Below are positions 53,099 through 60,657 of a stretch of DNA of 64,000 bases, piece after piece. Below the pieces are notes generated by a model. The model made no database searches. It saw only the letters and a program-made list of their open reading frames with translations, and was not told the origin of the DNA. The stretch comes from Deltaproteobacteria bacterium UBA6601. GTDB taxonomy: Bacteria; Myxococcota_A; UBA796; UBA9615. Where the stretch lies: NCBI GenBank assembly GCA_002433485.1, contig DJIF01000127.1:33920-97919 (forward strand). The letters run 5' to 3'. Numbering within the stretch: position 1 is the stretch's first letter; the number at the start of each line of letters is the position of its first letter. The position numbers and the translations under genes are program-made.

Positions 53099-54322
53099 AT
53101 GAGCCGGATGCTCGCTGTTCTTGTGTTGTTGCTTCCCCTGTTGATGTTTGCCTGCGGGCCGAGCCTCGGCGATGACGATGATTCTTCGGCGTCAGATGAC
53201 GACGATAGCGTCGCCGGCGACGATGATGACAGCACCCCGGCCGACGACGACGATGATGACAGCACCCCGGCCGACGACGACGACAGTACCTCCGCGGCCC
53301 TGGTGGAGATCGTTTCGGTGTATCCCGAGTCTGGGGCCACCGAAGTTTTTGTTGGGACCAGCATCGTCGTCGACTTTAGTGGTCCTACTCAGGCCACTCC
53401 CAGCCTGAGTGGCCCCGGTGATGTTGCGGTTCCCTTTGCTACTTCCTGGGTGTCGACCACGCGGATGGTGGTGACCCCGGCCGAGTCCTTGGACTACAGC
53501 ACCACTTACGACGCTTCGGTCACCTGGACTGACGGTACCGACGACATGGAGTTTACGACCTCGGATGTGGGCAGCGTTCCCGTGAATCAGGACCTGACCG
53601 GGACCACTTACGCCTGGAACATTGGGTCGGGCAACGTCATTTCACCGGAAGGCGACGAACTCCTGCTCGGTGCAGCTGGCGATTTTGTGTTGCTTACCGG
53701 AGTGACGGCTCAGAGTGCTAACAATCTTGGTCTCATTGGTGGCCTGGCCGATACCTCCGGGGCTGTTCTTGCGCAGGATTTGTGCATCCCCACCGCGGAG
53801 CTGAGCGAGGCAGAAGGCTTTGTCGGAGACGACGACGACAGCGCTGGAGATGACGACGACAGCGCTGGAGATGACGACGACAGCGCCGGAGATGATGATG
53901 ACAGCGCTGCGGGAGATTTGCCTCCTGGAAATTGGAACGACCCGGCCTTCGTGGCTGGCCCTGCCAATCTTCTGCAGCGGGTTCCCAATCCGCTCACCGG
54001 GGCTGCCATGGAGCTGACCCTCTATGATGCGACCTTCGGCGGGACCTTCGTGGCGTCGAGTGCCGGATCACCTCCGGGGAGCATTGCAGGTGGGTCTTTC
54101 TCTGCATATGTGGATCTGCGTGACGCTGCCATGGGCTTTTCCTGTGTGCAGATCGCTCAATTTGCCGCTGGTATTGACTGCATTGCCTGCGCCCACGATC
54201 CCGCCGCACAGGAGTGTGTGCAGCTCTGGGTGATCGATGTGACCGCTGAGTTGGTTCCGGGCGTGACCATGGTGCCCCGCAGTCAGGAGACCATCGATGC
54301 CGACTCGGCGAATTGCCCATAG
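53099..54322 (+). CDS. Asp-rich lipoprotein with Ig-like domain
   Basis: 407-residue lipoprotein. ATG 53099 is fixed by AAAGGAG. Lipobox LMFAC, Cys19. Residues 24-66 form an extremely acidic spacer of DDDDS units. An Ig-like (Big_5/SbsA-type) domain follows (about 70-165; VEIVSVYPESGATEVFVGTS, SLDYSTTYDASVTWTDG). A second acidic block has four tandem GDDDDSA units (about 243-270) before a Cys-containing C-terminal domain (FSCVQIAQF, DCIACAHDP). Asp spacers of this type follow lipid anchors in many proteins of Myxococcota-like genomes and probably hold the domain away from the membrane, perhaps binding calcium. The acidic spacers rest on DNA tandem repeats listed separately. Confidence 0.85.
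   Translation: MSRMLAVLVLLLPLLMFACGPSLGDDDDSSASDDDDSVAGDDDDSTPADDDDDDSTPADDDDSTSAALVEIVSVYPESGATEVFVGTSIVVDFSGPTQATPSLSGPGDVAVPFATSWVSTTRMVVTPAESLDYSTTYDASVTWTDGTDDMEFTTSDVGSVPVNQDLTGTTYAWNIGSGNVISPEGDELLLGAAGDFVLLTGVTAQSANNLGLIGGLADTSGAVLAQDLCIPTAELSEAEGFVGDDDDSAGDDDDSAGDDDDSAGDDDDSAAGDLPPGNWNDPAFVAGPANLLQRVPNPLTGAAMELTLYDATFGGTFVASSAGSPPGSIAGGSFSAYVDLRDAAMGFSCVQIAQFAAGIDCIACAHDPAAQECVQLWVIDVTAELVPGVTMVPRSQETIDADSANCP
53221..53280 (+). repeat. Two perfect 30-base tandem repeats in the Asp spacer
   Basis: The 30 bases 53221-53250 are repeated exactly at 53251-53280 (each begins CGATGATGACAGCACC). They encode two DDDSTPADDD-type units. Perfect identity implies a recent duplication or slippage. 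They extend the acidic spacer of the lipoprotein. Confidence 0.9.
53825..53908 (+). repeat. Four 21-base tandem repeats encoding GDDDDSA
   Basis: Four in-frame copies of 21 bases (53825, 53846, 53867, 53888) differ only at third codon positions (GAC/GAT, GCT/GCC). Each encodes GDDDDSA. Synonymous drift with unchanged protein indicates selection for the acidic motif. Confidence 0.9.
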
Positions 54323-54331
54323 AGAGAACCC

Positions 54332-54357
54332 GGTCCTGCCGGATCTGCAGGACCTTT
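54332..54357 (+). terminator. Hairpin plus TTT between two envelope genes
   Basis: GGTCCTGC, seven-base loop CGGATCT, GCAGGACC: a perfect eight-pair stem followed by TTT and directly by the GGAGG of the next gene. It resembles a weak intrinsic terminator or attenuator that reduces read-through from the Asp-rich lipoprotein gene. Confidence 0.45.
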
Positions 54358-54367
54358 GGAGGCGAGC

Positions 54368-56140
54368 ATGGTAGTGCAGCGGCTTTTTGTTCTGGTGGTG
54401 GCCCTGCTGCTGCTTCCCGGTCTAGCCTCGGCCGGTCCCCGATTCTCTGCGTCCAGCCATAGGGTTGCTAGTACGGCTGATCATAGCCCAGCTAAGGCTT
54501 TTGACGGCCTTCTCAGTACGTCCTGGGCAGAAGATGCCCCGGGCCTGGGAGAAGGTGAGTGGCTTGAGGTGGATCTCGGTCGCGATGTGGAGGTTCAGCG
54601 GGTCTCCATCTGGGCCGGCGCCTTTGGCTCTCGAGAGGAGTGGTCAGGAAGGGGTCGCGTCGCTGAAGCGACGCTGATCATTCGGGGGCCCGATGGTGAG
54701 ATCGAGAAGGGCGTAACTCTTGGAGACCGGTTTGCGCGGCGTGATGTGGCGGTCAACAGCAAGGTGCGCAGCTTGAAGCTGGTTGTTGATGAGGTGCATG
54801 AGGGCTCGATTTTTGCCGACACTCATGTTGCTGAGATTGCCTTTGATTTCGGTGCCGAGCCCGACCCCTCCTGGCAGGCTGCCATCGACAAGGCAGTCTC
54901 TCGTTCTCGCAGCCTTAGAGGCGCGGAGAAGGCCGCTGGAGAAGCGCTTGATGCGGCTTATGCCCGGTGTAAGGAAAACGACGAGTACAGCAAGAATTTC
55001 AAGGCGATTGCGTGGCATGCGGTGCGCGGGCCTGAGTATCGACTGGCCTTGGTGGAGCGCTACGTGCCGGTGGGCTACAGACTTCAATTTCTGCAGTTTG
55101 ACGAGCAGGCTTTTGACCTGTTGGGGCGGCTCAAGGATGCCAATGCCATCGCCTATCTTGAGCTTGCCGCGGCCGGAGCCCTGAAAGACGGTGACCGAGA
55201 CTGGTTGTTTGAGACGGTGGATTTCTTCCGGGCCTATCAGGATCTGCGGCGCACCCCCCGCTCTACGGTTCCCAACTGGGGCTCAATGGGGATGGAGAGG
55301 GGCGCTTTTCTGTCTAGAGGTGAGCCCCTGAGCATCAGCAGTGACTCAGTTGGCAACCTGTGGGTCGCTGATGTGGGCAATAACCGGGTCCAGAGGTTGA
55401 GCCCGCAGGGCACCTCGAATCTGGTCATCGGCGGTGAAGGTCGGGTGGTGGCCGAGCAGTGGTTTGGTGAGCGAGGCTCTCCGTACGCTTCTGGGGCGAC
55501 CCCTGGAAATGGTGCCGGTCAATTCAATCAGCCGCTCTCCATCGCGGTGGGCAACTATGATCTGGTGGCGGTCATTGACGCCAGCCTGCGGGTGCAGATT
55601 TTCGATAGTGAAGGGAAGCAGCAGGCTCAGTGGCAGATCGATACCCCCTGGCGACCTGCGCCTGGAACCGGCAATGGCACCCCGATCATCACTTGGTTGG
55701 ATGATGACTTCTTTTTCATCCTGGCAGATGAGGTCTTCATCTACACCGCTAAGGGTGAGCTGAGGAAGCGCTATCACCTTGAGGGCGGCAATGTGCAGTG
55801 CGCTGTTATTGCTGCCGGGGGCAAGCTGTTGGTTCGACACACTTCCGGTCGTGATCTGATCGAATACAACCCGAGCGATGGGTTTCGTCAGGGCAGATGG
55901 ATCAAGAAAGGCGTTCCCGATGACGGCTCGGAAGATTGGGACATGGCCACCGATGAGAAGGACAATGTCTATGTGGTCACCGACGCTGGCAAGATCTACA
56001 AGTGGAACAAGCGCGGCCGCTTTCAGCGTGAGATCCAGATGTTCGAGAATCCGCGGGACATGCCGCGGATGGCGATCTTTGGACCCAATATCTACGTCGC
56101 GGCCAAGGATCAGATCGCTCGCCACGTTCAGGACAAGTAG
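54368..56140 (+). CDS. Exported protein: NADase-type glycan-binding/discoidin-like domain plus beta-propeller
   Basis: 590 residues from ATG 54368 (GGAGG five bases upstream). Signal peptide of 22 residues (VVALLLLPGLASA). Residues 25-155 match the discoidin-like NADase-type glycan-binding pattern: FSASSHRVAST, AKAFDGLLSTSWAEDA, GEGEWLEVDLG, VSIWAGAF, and DTHVAEIAFDF near the end. A helical section follows (about 160-290). The rest is an NHL-like propeller (about 300-590): SISSDSVGNLWVADVGNNRVQ, LVAVIDASLRVQIFDSEGKQ, MATDEKDNVYVVTDAGKIYKW. Probably periplasmic or secreted, binding glycan and another partner. The enzyme is not apparent. Confidence 0.8.
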   Translation: MVVQRLFVLVVALLLLPGLASAGPRFSASSHRVASTADHSPAKAFDGLLSTSWAEDAPGLGEGEWLEVDLGRDVEVQRVSIWAGAFGSREEWSGRGRVAEATLIIRGPDGEIEKGVTLGDRFARRDVAVNSKVRSLKLVVDEVHEGSIFADTHVAEIAFDFGAEPDPSWQAAIDKAVSRSRSLRGAEKAAGEALDAAYARCKENDEYSKNFKAIAWHAVRGPEYRLALVERYVPVGYRLQFLQFDEQAFDLLGRLKDANAIAYLELAAAGALKDGDRDWLFETVDFFRAYQDLRRTPRSTVPNWGSMGMERGAFLSRGEPLSISSDSVGNLWVADVGNNRVQRLSPQGTSNLVIGGEGRVVAEQWFGERGSPYASGATPGNGAGQFNQPLSIAVGNYDLVAVIDASLRVQIFDSEGKQQAQWQIDTPWRPAPGTGNGTPIITWLDDDFFFILADEVFIYTAKGELRKRYHLEGGNVQCAVIAAGGKLLVRHTSGRDLIEYNPSDGFRQGRWIKKGVPDDGSEDWDMATDEKDNVYVVTDAGKIYKWNKRGRFQREIQMFENPRDMPRMAIFGPNIYVAAKDQIARHVQDK

Positions 56141-56163
56141 CTTCACTAAATGGTCCTGCTGTG

Positions 56164-57474
56164 ATGCGTGAATCGATTCTATTGCTGACCATTGGCAGCC
56201 TGCTGGTGCAGCTACTGGCTGCAGGATGTGGACAGGAGCAGGAGCCCGAGCCTCAGGTTGAGGCTGTGAGCGCAGAGAAGCCGGTCCTGAATAAGAAGCG
56301 TACCTTCAAGGGTCGGGAATACACGATCACTCCGCTGCCCCCTGGAGTAAGAACCCTCGGGGAAGTGCGGAGTAAGGCCCTTGAGGTCCTGGATCGGGTT
56401 GTGGATCGGGAGGCCAGTAAGGTGGGTAATGCCTGGGCTCTGGCCCATGGGATTCTGGTCCGGGGCCCCGACTTCAAGGCCTCCGATGGTCGCCGTGCGG
56501 TGGATGTCCTGGTCGACGATTATCTGCTCGCAGAGCCGCTGGCCGGCGCCAAGGGGCTGCAGCCTTATTTCCCCAAGCTGAAGGGGCAGGTCCGAGTCGA
56601 GCCCCATACCGACTTGATCCTGAAGACCTTCGTTGAGGTGGGGATGCCCCTGGATGAGCCCTTGACCTCAAGAGCTGGGTCGCCAACCCTTGAGCGCCTG
56701 CTGCGGTCCTCGAGAATGCGCTTCGTGAGCGGCTCAGAGGGTTCATTCTTTGCCGATGTCGATGACGTCGCCTGGTCAGCGCAGGCCTGGTGTCAGGCCG
56801 TCTATAAGGGCGCAGCTCCCAGCTGGCGGACTGCAGCCGGTATGACTCTTAAGGTGGATGATGTTGCCCGTGAGCAGCTTGAGCTGATTGAGCGGGAGTA
56901 CCACTTCATTCAGCGGGCTAGAGCTGCTGGTGAGACCGTGGAAAAGCGACGTCAGCATATCTTTGCTCATGCTTGTGGTGGGGCTCATCTGTTGCAGGGC
57001 ACCATTGCCTGCGCAGCAGTAGAAATGCCGGTCGTGGATTCACTGGAGTCACGCATCAAGCAGCTTATTGATGCCTATCTGTGGCGCATCCCGCTGGAGG
57101 TAAGTCTGGTGGACCGGGCGGTGCAGAGTGCTCCTCGCCTTATTCCCATCCTCCTCAATCAGGACATCAAGTTCCTGGGACACGGGCTAGAGCTGCTTGC
57201 CAAGGCTGAGCTGGCCGGGCTGTGGACGCCGGACGCAGAGCAGCTTGTGGCGCTCCAGGGTATGGAGGATCGCCTCCTTAACCATGTTCTGCAGCTCAAC
57301 GGCATTAAGGTCTACGATGCCGAGAAGATGACCAGTCTTTCGAAGCGCGAACACGGCTTTCAGCTCTACCTTGATCTGGTTGGTGACGCGTGTCACGCGC
57401 GACTGGGGCTGCAGCTTCAGGAGCGGCTACGTGTTCGTCGCGGGGCTGCTAGTGCCCCGTTGATCGCGGACTGA
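56164..57474 (+). CDS. Hypothetical lipoprotein
   Basis: 436-residue predicted lipoprotein from ATG 56164 (GTG 56161 immediately before is the alternative). Lipobox LLAAGC, Cys20 or thereabouts, followed by an acidic Glu/Pro linker. The mature part is largely helical. A histidine-rich stretch (RRQHIFAHACGGAHLLQG) and conserved-looking segments (YFPKLKGQVRVEPHTDLI, AWSAQAWCQAVYKGA) stand out, but I know no family for it. It starts 23 bases after the glycan-binding/propeller gene on the same strand and is probably co-transcribed. It converges with the acylase gene, seven bases away. Confidence 0.75.
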   Translation: MRESILLLTIGSLLVQLLAAGCGQEQEPEPQVEAVSAEKPVLNKKRTFKGREYTITPLPPGVRTLGEVRSKALEVLDRVVDREASKVGNAWALAHGILVRGPDFKASDGRRAVDVLVDDYLLAEPLAGAKGLQPYFPKLKGQVRVEPHTDLILKTFVEVGMPLDEPLTSRAGSPTLERLLRSSRMRFVSGSEGSFFADVDDVAWSAQAWCQAVYKGAAPSWRTAAGMTLKVDDVAREQLELIEREYHFIQRARAAGETVEKRRQHIFAHACGGAHLLQGTIACAAVEMPVVDSLESRIKQLIDAYLWRIPLEVSLVDRAVQSAPRLIPILLNQDIKFLGHGLELLAKAELAGLWTPDAEQLVALQGMEDRLLNHVLQLNGIKVYDAEKMTSLSKREHGFQLYLDLVGDACHARLGLQLQERLRVRRGAASAPLIAD

Positions 57475-57481
57475 ATCCGTC

Positions 57482-60400
57482 TTAAGGACTGGGGCTGAGC
57501 AGCTCTCGGCCGGTCGCCCCAGCGATGACGTCGTCGACGTAGAAGCGCAGGGGGAAGGCTTCGTTGCCCAGCCACAGGGCAGCCTGATCAGCGAAGTGCG
57601 GGCTGTCTGGGTGGGAGCTCTGCCCGCCAGGCACCACGTTGATGCCGTGGATCCCCGCTGGGTCCATGGCTACCGAGAGACGCATTACAGGTCCGCTGCC
57701 GTAGCTGAAGTTTTCGGTGGAGATACCGCCGGCAGCATCTACTGCGAATGCGTCGCCTGGCCTGGGAAACCCCTTCAGTTGGGCGCGTGGATCGTTGGGC
57801 TCCGGGGCTGGCGAACTCAGCGGTAGCACTGCAGTTGTAACGCCGAGGTCCTCGAACAGCGAGTCAATAAGGGGGTCATCGCCGATCTCCCGGGCGACGA
57901 AGCTGTCAAAGCGGACCTGGTGCTTGAGACCCCACAACCAGCTGTCCATGTCTTCGTTCCCAAAGCCCCCGAGACCATCCGCGCCAGGGGCCGACTCGAG
58001 GTGAGCGACGGCGTCGACCAGGGCGTCTATCACCAGCTCATCGCGACTCTCGATCTGCTCGGTTCCCACGACGTCAAAGAACACCGATTCACCGTTCTCG
58101 GCCTTCCAGGAGGCTAGCTGCATGGGGTTGTCTTCGCCGACCCCGTCCACGAGTAGCTTAAGGGCCCGGGTGCGGCCGTAAGAGCCGGTCGGCCGGAACA
58201 GGTCGGGCAATCCCTCGTCATCAAAGACAGAGTTCAGGAACCTGCCCATCCAGGCATTGAAGATGCTGGTTGCTGCGGCATCGAGGCGCTCGTCAGCAGT
58301 GGGTTGGTTGTAGAACGTCTCTACTCCTGAGGCGGCGCGGCCACCGCGCGCCTGCCAGTCTTCGATGCGCTGGCCGGCTTCGGCCAGTCGGTCGCTGTGG
58401 CTGGCAAGGGTCGCGGCGATGCGCTGGTCGGCAGCGGAGAGATTGGGGTCTGCGCTGCTGAGTTGAGCGGTCCGTTCCAGTACGTTCAGCAGCAATGGGG
58501 CGAATTCAGTGGCCATTCGTGAGCGATGGTCTCCCTGGATTGCAGCTACTGTTTCGACACTGTGCTGGCCGGCTCCGGCCTCGATGAGCTCGTGGATGCG
58601 TGATGCCCGCCAGGTTCCGTACCAAGGTCCGCCAATGTAGTTGTCTTCGTTCCAGAGGTTGTTGTCCCAGGCCGCTCCCCAGGGGGCATTGTTGGCGTTG
58701 ACCACGTAGCCTTGAGCCGGGTTTTTGGCGTGGGGATATTGGTCCCAGCTGAGCGCGCAATGGAGCAGTTCATCGGGGGCGGTGTCGATGCGCAGCTGGT
58801 CGTCGTATCGCAGCGAGAAGCTGGGATGATTCCAGCCTTCAATCAGCAACTGTGGGTGAGCGCCATCGATGGGAATCCCGTTGGCATCTCTAGGCAGATA
58901 GTCCCGACAGGGCATGCCCTGAAAACCGGTATAGAGAATGTTGCCGTCAGTGTCAGCGACCAGAAAGTGCTGACTGTAGCTGGTCATGCCCTGCAGGTGG
59001 CTGGCCCATTGGTCGACGTTCTCGGCGGTTTCCCAGCCGTGGACATGCTGAATCATGTAGCGCTCAGAGAAGTGACTCGCGGCGCCGCTGATTGCCGAGA
59101 TGTGGCCGTCGCCGTCCTGATCCCCTGCCAGGATCCAGCGACCAAAGATGTTGATTGCCGCGGGGTTCTCTGCACCATCCTCCAGCTCCTCGCCCTCCAA
59201 CGAGAAGATCGGCCGCCCCTGTCCGGTGACCCAGCGGCTGTATTGCTCGACGCTGCCGCTGCCTCCCATCGCTGCGGAGACCTGGTAGTCCTCTACCAGC
59301 TCAACGATGGGGATTTGTTGGTCTTGAAACAGGGTAGAGGCCGGACGGCCATCAGCACCCAGGCTGAGCCGTTCAGCATAGTAGTCATTGATGTCGCTGG
59401 TCTGGCTGGTGTGGCCCCAGGCTACCTTGCCGTTGGTCCCGAGCCCGATCATCGGCGCTCCGGCGATGGTCAAGCCAATGACGTGCATGTTGCCGTCTCC
59501 CAGTAGCTCGGTGTCCAGGTGGGTGTTGTAGAGAAAGGACGGGATAGTGAGGCTGAGGTGACCGTCGCTGCCAAGCAGGGCGACGCCATCAGCGCTGAGT
59601 TCAGGGCCGATGGCCCAGGCATTGCTACCGAAGCCTGGCTCGCCGGTTCGTCCGATGCGGCGGTCCATTTCTGCTGCGACAGCAACAGCCCGTTCAAGGA
59701 CCCCAGCTTCGACTTTTGCGCCTTGTGGCAGGGTCATCTGGGCCGGGACTCGTCGAGCACCGCTGATGCCGAAGCCGGCGCCGCTATCGACCGGGTAGAC
59801 GGGTGCAATGTTTTCCCAGATGTCGAGTCGGGCCCCTTGTTGGCGCAGTGTCTCGTCGGGCAGACCGGCTCCATAGCTGGCCAGGCCATCAACACGTTGC
59901 TGGTTCTTGATGTCGGTGGTCTCGAAGCCGGAGACGTAGTTCACCGTGCTGGCGACTCCAGCGATGTGGAGCGCCGTCCATGGTTTCATCAGGTCCTCGG
60001 GGCGATCGACCCGTAAGAACAAGTAAGCAGCGTCCAGCTCCGCAGGAACGGGCAAAAGCCCCTGTTGGACCTGGTCGATGTAGGTGTTAACTCCAGCCGC
60101 GTAGGCCTCCCACACGGCAAGGTCTTCGGCACTGGCGGATTCCAGCATCTGATCGGCGATGGCTCGACCGCCGCGGGAGCGGGCCTCGATATCTGCACTG
60201 AGCCCAGCTCCGCCGAGCAATTCGGCCAGGGTCCCCAGGCCGTTGCGGGCGATCAGGTCCATCTGGAAGAACCGGTCCCGGGCAGTGACAAAGCCCTGCG
60301 CGCAGGCGAGATCCGGGCGGGATACTGCGTAGATATGCGGGACGTCAAACTCGGTACGGACCACGTGGACCGCCTCTTCAAGACAGGGGAGCTCCCAGCT

Positions 60401-60517
60401 TGCGGTCTGTGGGACTTCGATGAGGGGGTTGGCGCTCGGGTCAGGCTCTGAGCTACAGCCGGCGAAAACTGAGATGCTCAGGCCGAGCAACAGGATGAAG
60501 GTTCGAGTACTGTTCAT
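57482..60517 (-). CDS. Penicillin-acylase-family Ntn hydrolase (lipoprotein)
   Basis: 1011 residues from ATG 60517. Lipobox VFAGC (Cys21). The family's alpha region shows VPHIYAVSRPDLACAQGFVTARDRFFQMDL in segments (HIYA 61-64). The autocatalytic cleavage site is at GFGSNAWAIGPE with nucleophile Ser298 and following Asn299; Ser is the new N-terminus of the beta chain after removal of the linker. HLSLTIPSFLYNTHL and GAPMIGLGTNGKVAWGHT are conserved beta-chain segments. Such enzymes hydrolyse amides, including beta-lactam side chains and acyl-homoserine lactones; the substrate here is unknown. Its lipid anchor and larger size than classic acylases (about 850) are unusual. Transcribed alone. Confidence 0.93.
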   Translation of the reverse strand: MNSTRTFILLLGLSISVFAGCSSEPDPSANPLIEVPQTASWELPCLEEAVHVVRTEFDVPHIYAVSRPDLACAQGFVTARDRFFQMDLIARNGLGTLAELLGGAGLSADIEARSRGGRAIADQMLESASAEDLAVWEAYAAGVNTYIDQVQQGLLPVPAELDAAYLFLRVDRPEDLMKPWTALHIAGVASTVNYVSGFETTDIKNQQRVDGLASYGAGLPDETLRQQGARLDIWENIAPVYPVDSGAGFGISGARRVPAQMTLPQGAKVEAGVLERAVAVAAEMDRRIGRTGEPGFGSNAWAIGPELSADGVALLGSDGHLSLTIPSFLYNTHLDTELLGDGNMHVIGLTIAGAPMIGLGTNGKVAWGHTSQTSDINDYYAERLSLGADGRPASTLFQDQQIPIVELVEDYQVSAAMGGSGSVEQYSRWVTGQGRPIFSLEGEELEDGAENPAAINIFGRWILAGDQDGDGHISAISGAASHFSERYMIQHVHGWETAENVDQWASHLQGMTSYSQHFLVADTDGNILYTGFQGMPCRDYLPRDANGIPIDGAHPQLLIEGWNHPSFSLRYDDQLRIDTAPDELLHCALSWDQYPHAKNPAQGYVVNANNAPWGAAWDNNLWNEDNYIGGPWYGTWRASRIHELIEAGAGQHSVETVAAIQGDHRSRMATEFAPLLLNVLERTAQLSSADPNLSAADQRIAATLASHSDRLAEAGQRIEDWQARGGRAASGVETFYNQPTADERLDAAATSIFNAWMGRFLNSVFDDEGLPDLFRPTGSYGRTRALKLLVDGVGEDNPMQLASWKAENGESVFFDVVGTEQIESRDELVIDALVDAVAHLESAPGADGLGGFGNEDMDSWLWGLKHQVRFDSFVAREIGDDPLIDSLFEDLGVTTAVLPLSSPAPEPNDPRAQLKGFPRPGDAFAVDAAGGISTENFSYGSGPVMRLSVAMDPAGIHGINVVPGGQSSHPDSPHFADQAALWLGNEAFPLRFYVDDVIAGATGRELLSPSP

Positions 60518-60524
60518 GGCGGCG

Positions 60525-60530
60525 ACTATA
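60525..60530 (-). promoter_or_regulatory. Possible -10 box, leaderless acylase message
   Basis: TATAGT on the minus strand ends seven bases before ATG 60517 (GGCTATAGTCGCCGCCATG). No Shine-Dalgarno sequence follows. The -35 position reads CTGGCG. This spacing favours ATG 60517 over the ATG at 60535, which would lie upstream of the box. Confidence 0.45.
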
Positions 60531-60657
60531 GCCATCCCTTTGCTGATCGCCAGTGCTTTGAGACCCGGCTCTGCTGGCTATTGAGTGGTCGTGAGTTTCT
60601 GTAGCCGTTGACGTTTACAGCGATGCTGGGCTCAGCGATCCTGCAGGGGGAGTTCCG

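Noticed and set aside
52375..53364. 329-codon minus-strand frame with long Ser runs
   Set aside because: The Ser runs are the reverse complement of the Asp-rich spacer; it overlaps the dipeptidase and the lipoprotein.
53158..53910. Regular repeats resembling a CRISPR array
   Set aside because: Units are in frame, 21 or 30 bases, without spacers, and encode acidic protein repeats.
60608..60636. TTGACG as a -35 box for the membrane/phosphatase gene
   Set aside because: The -10 position reads CTCAGC, which does not fit.
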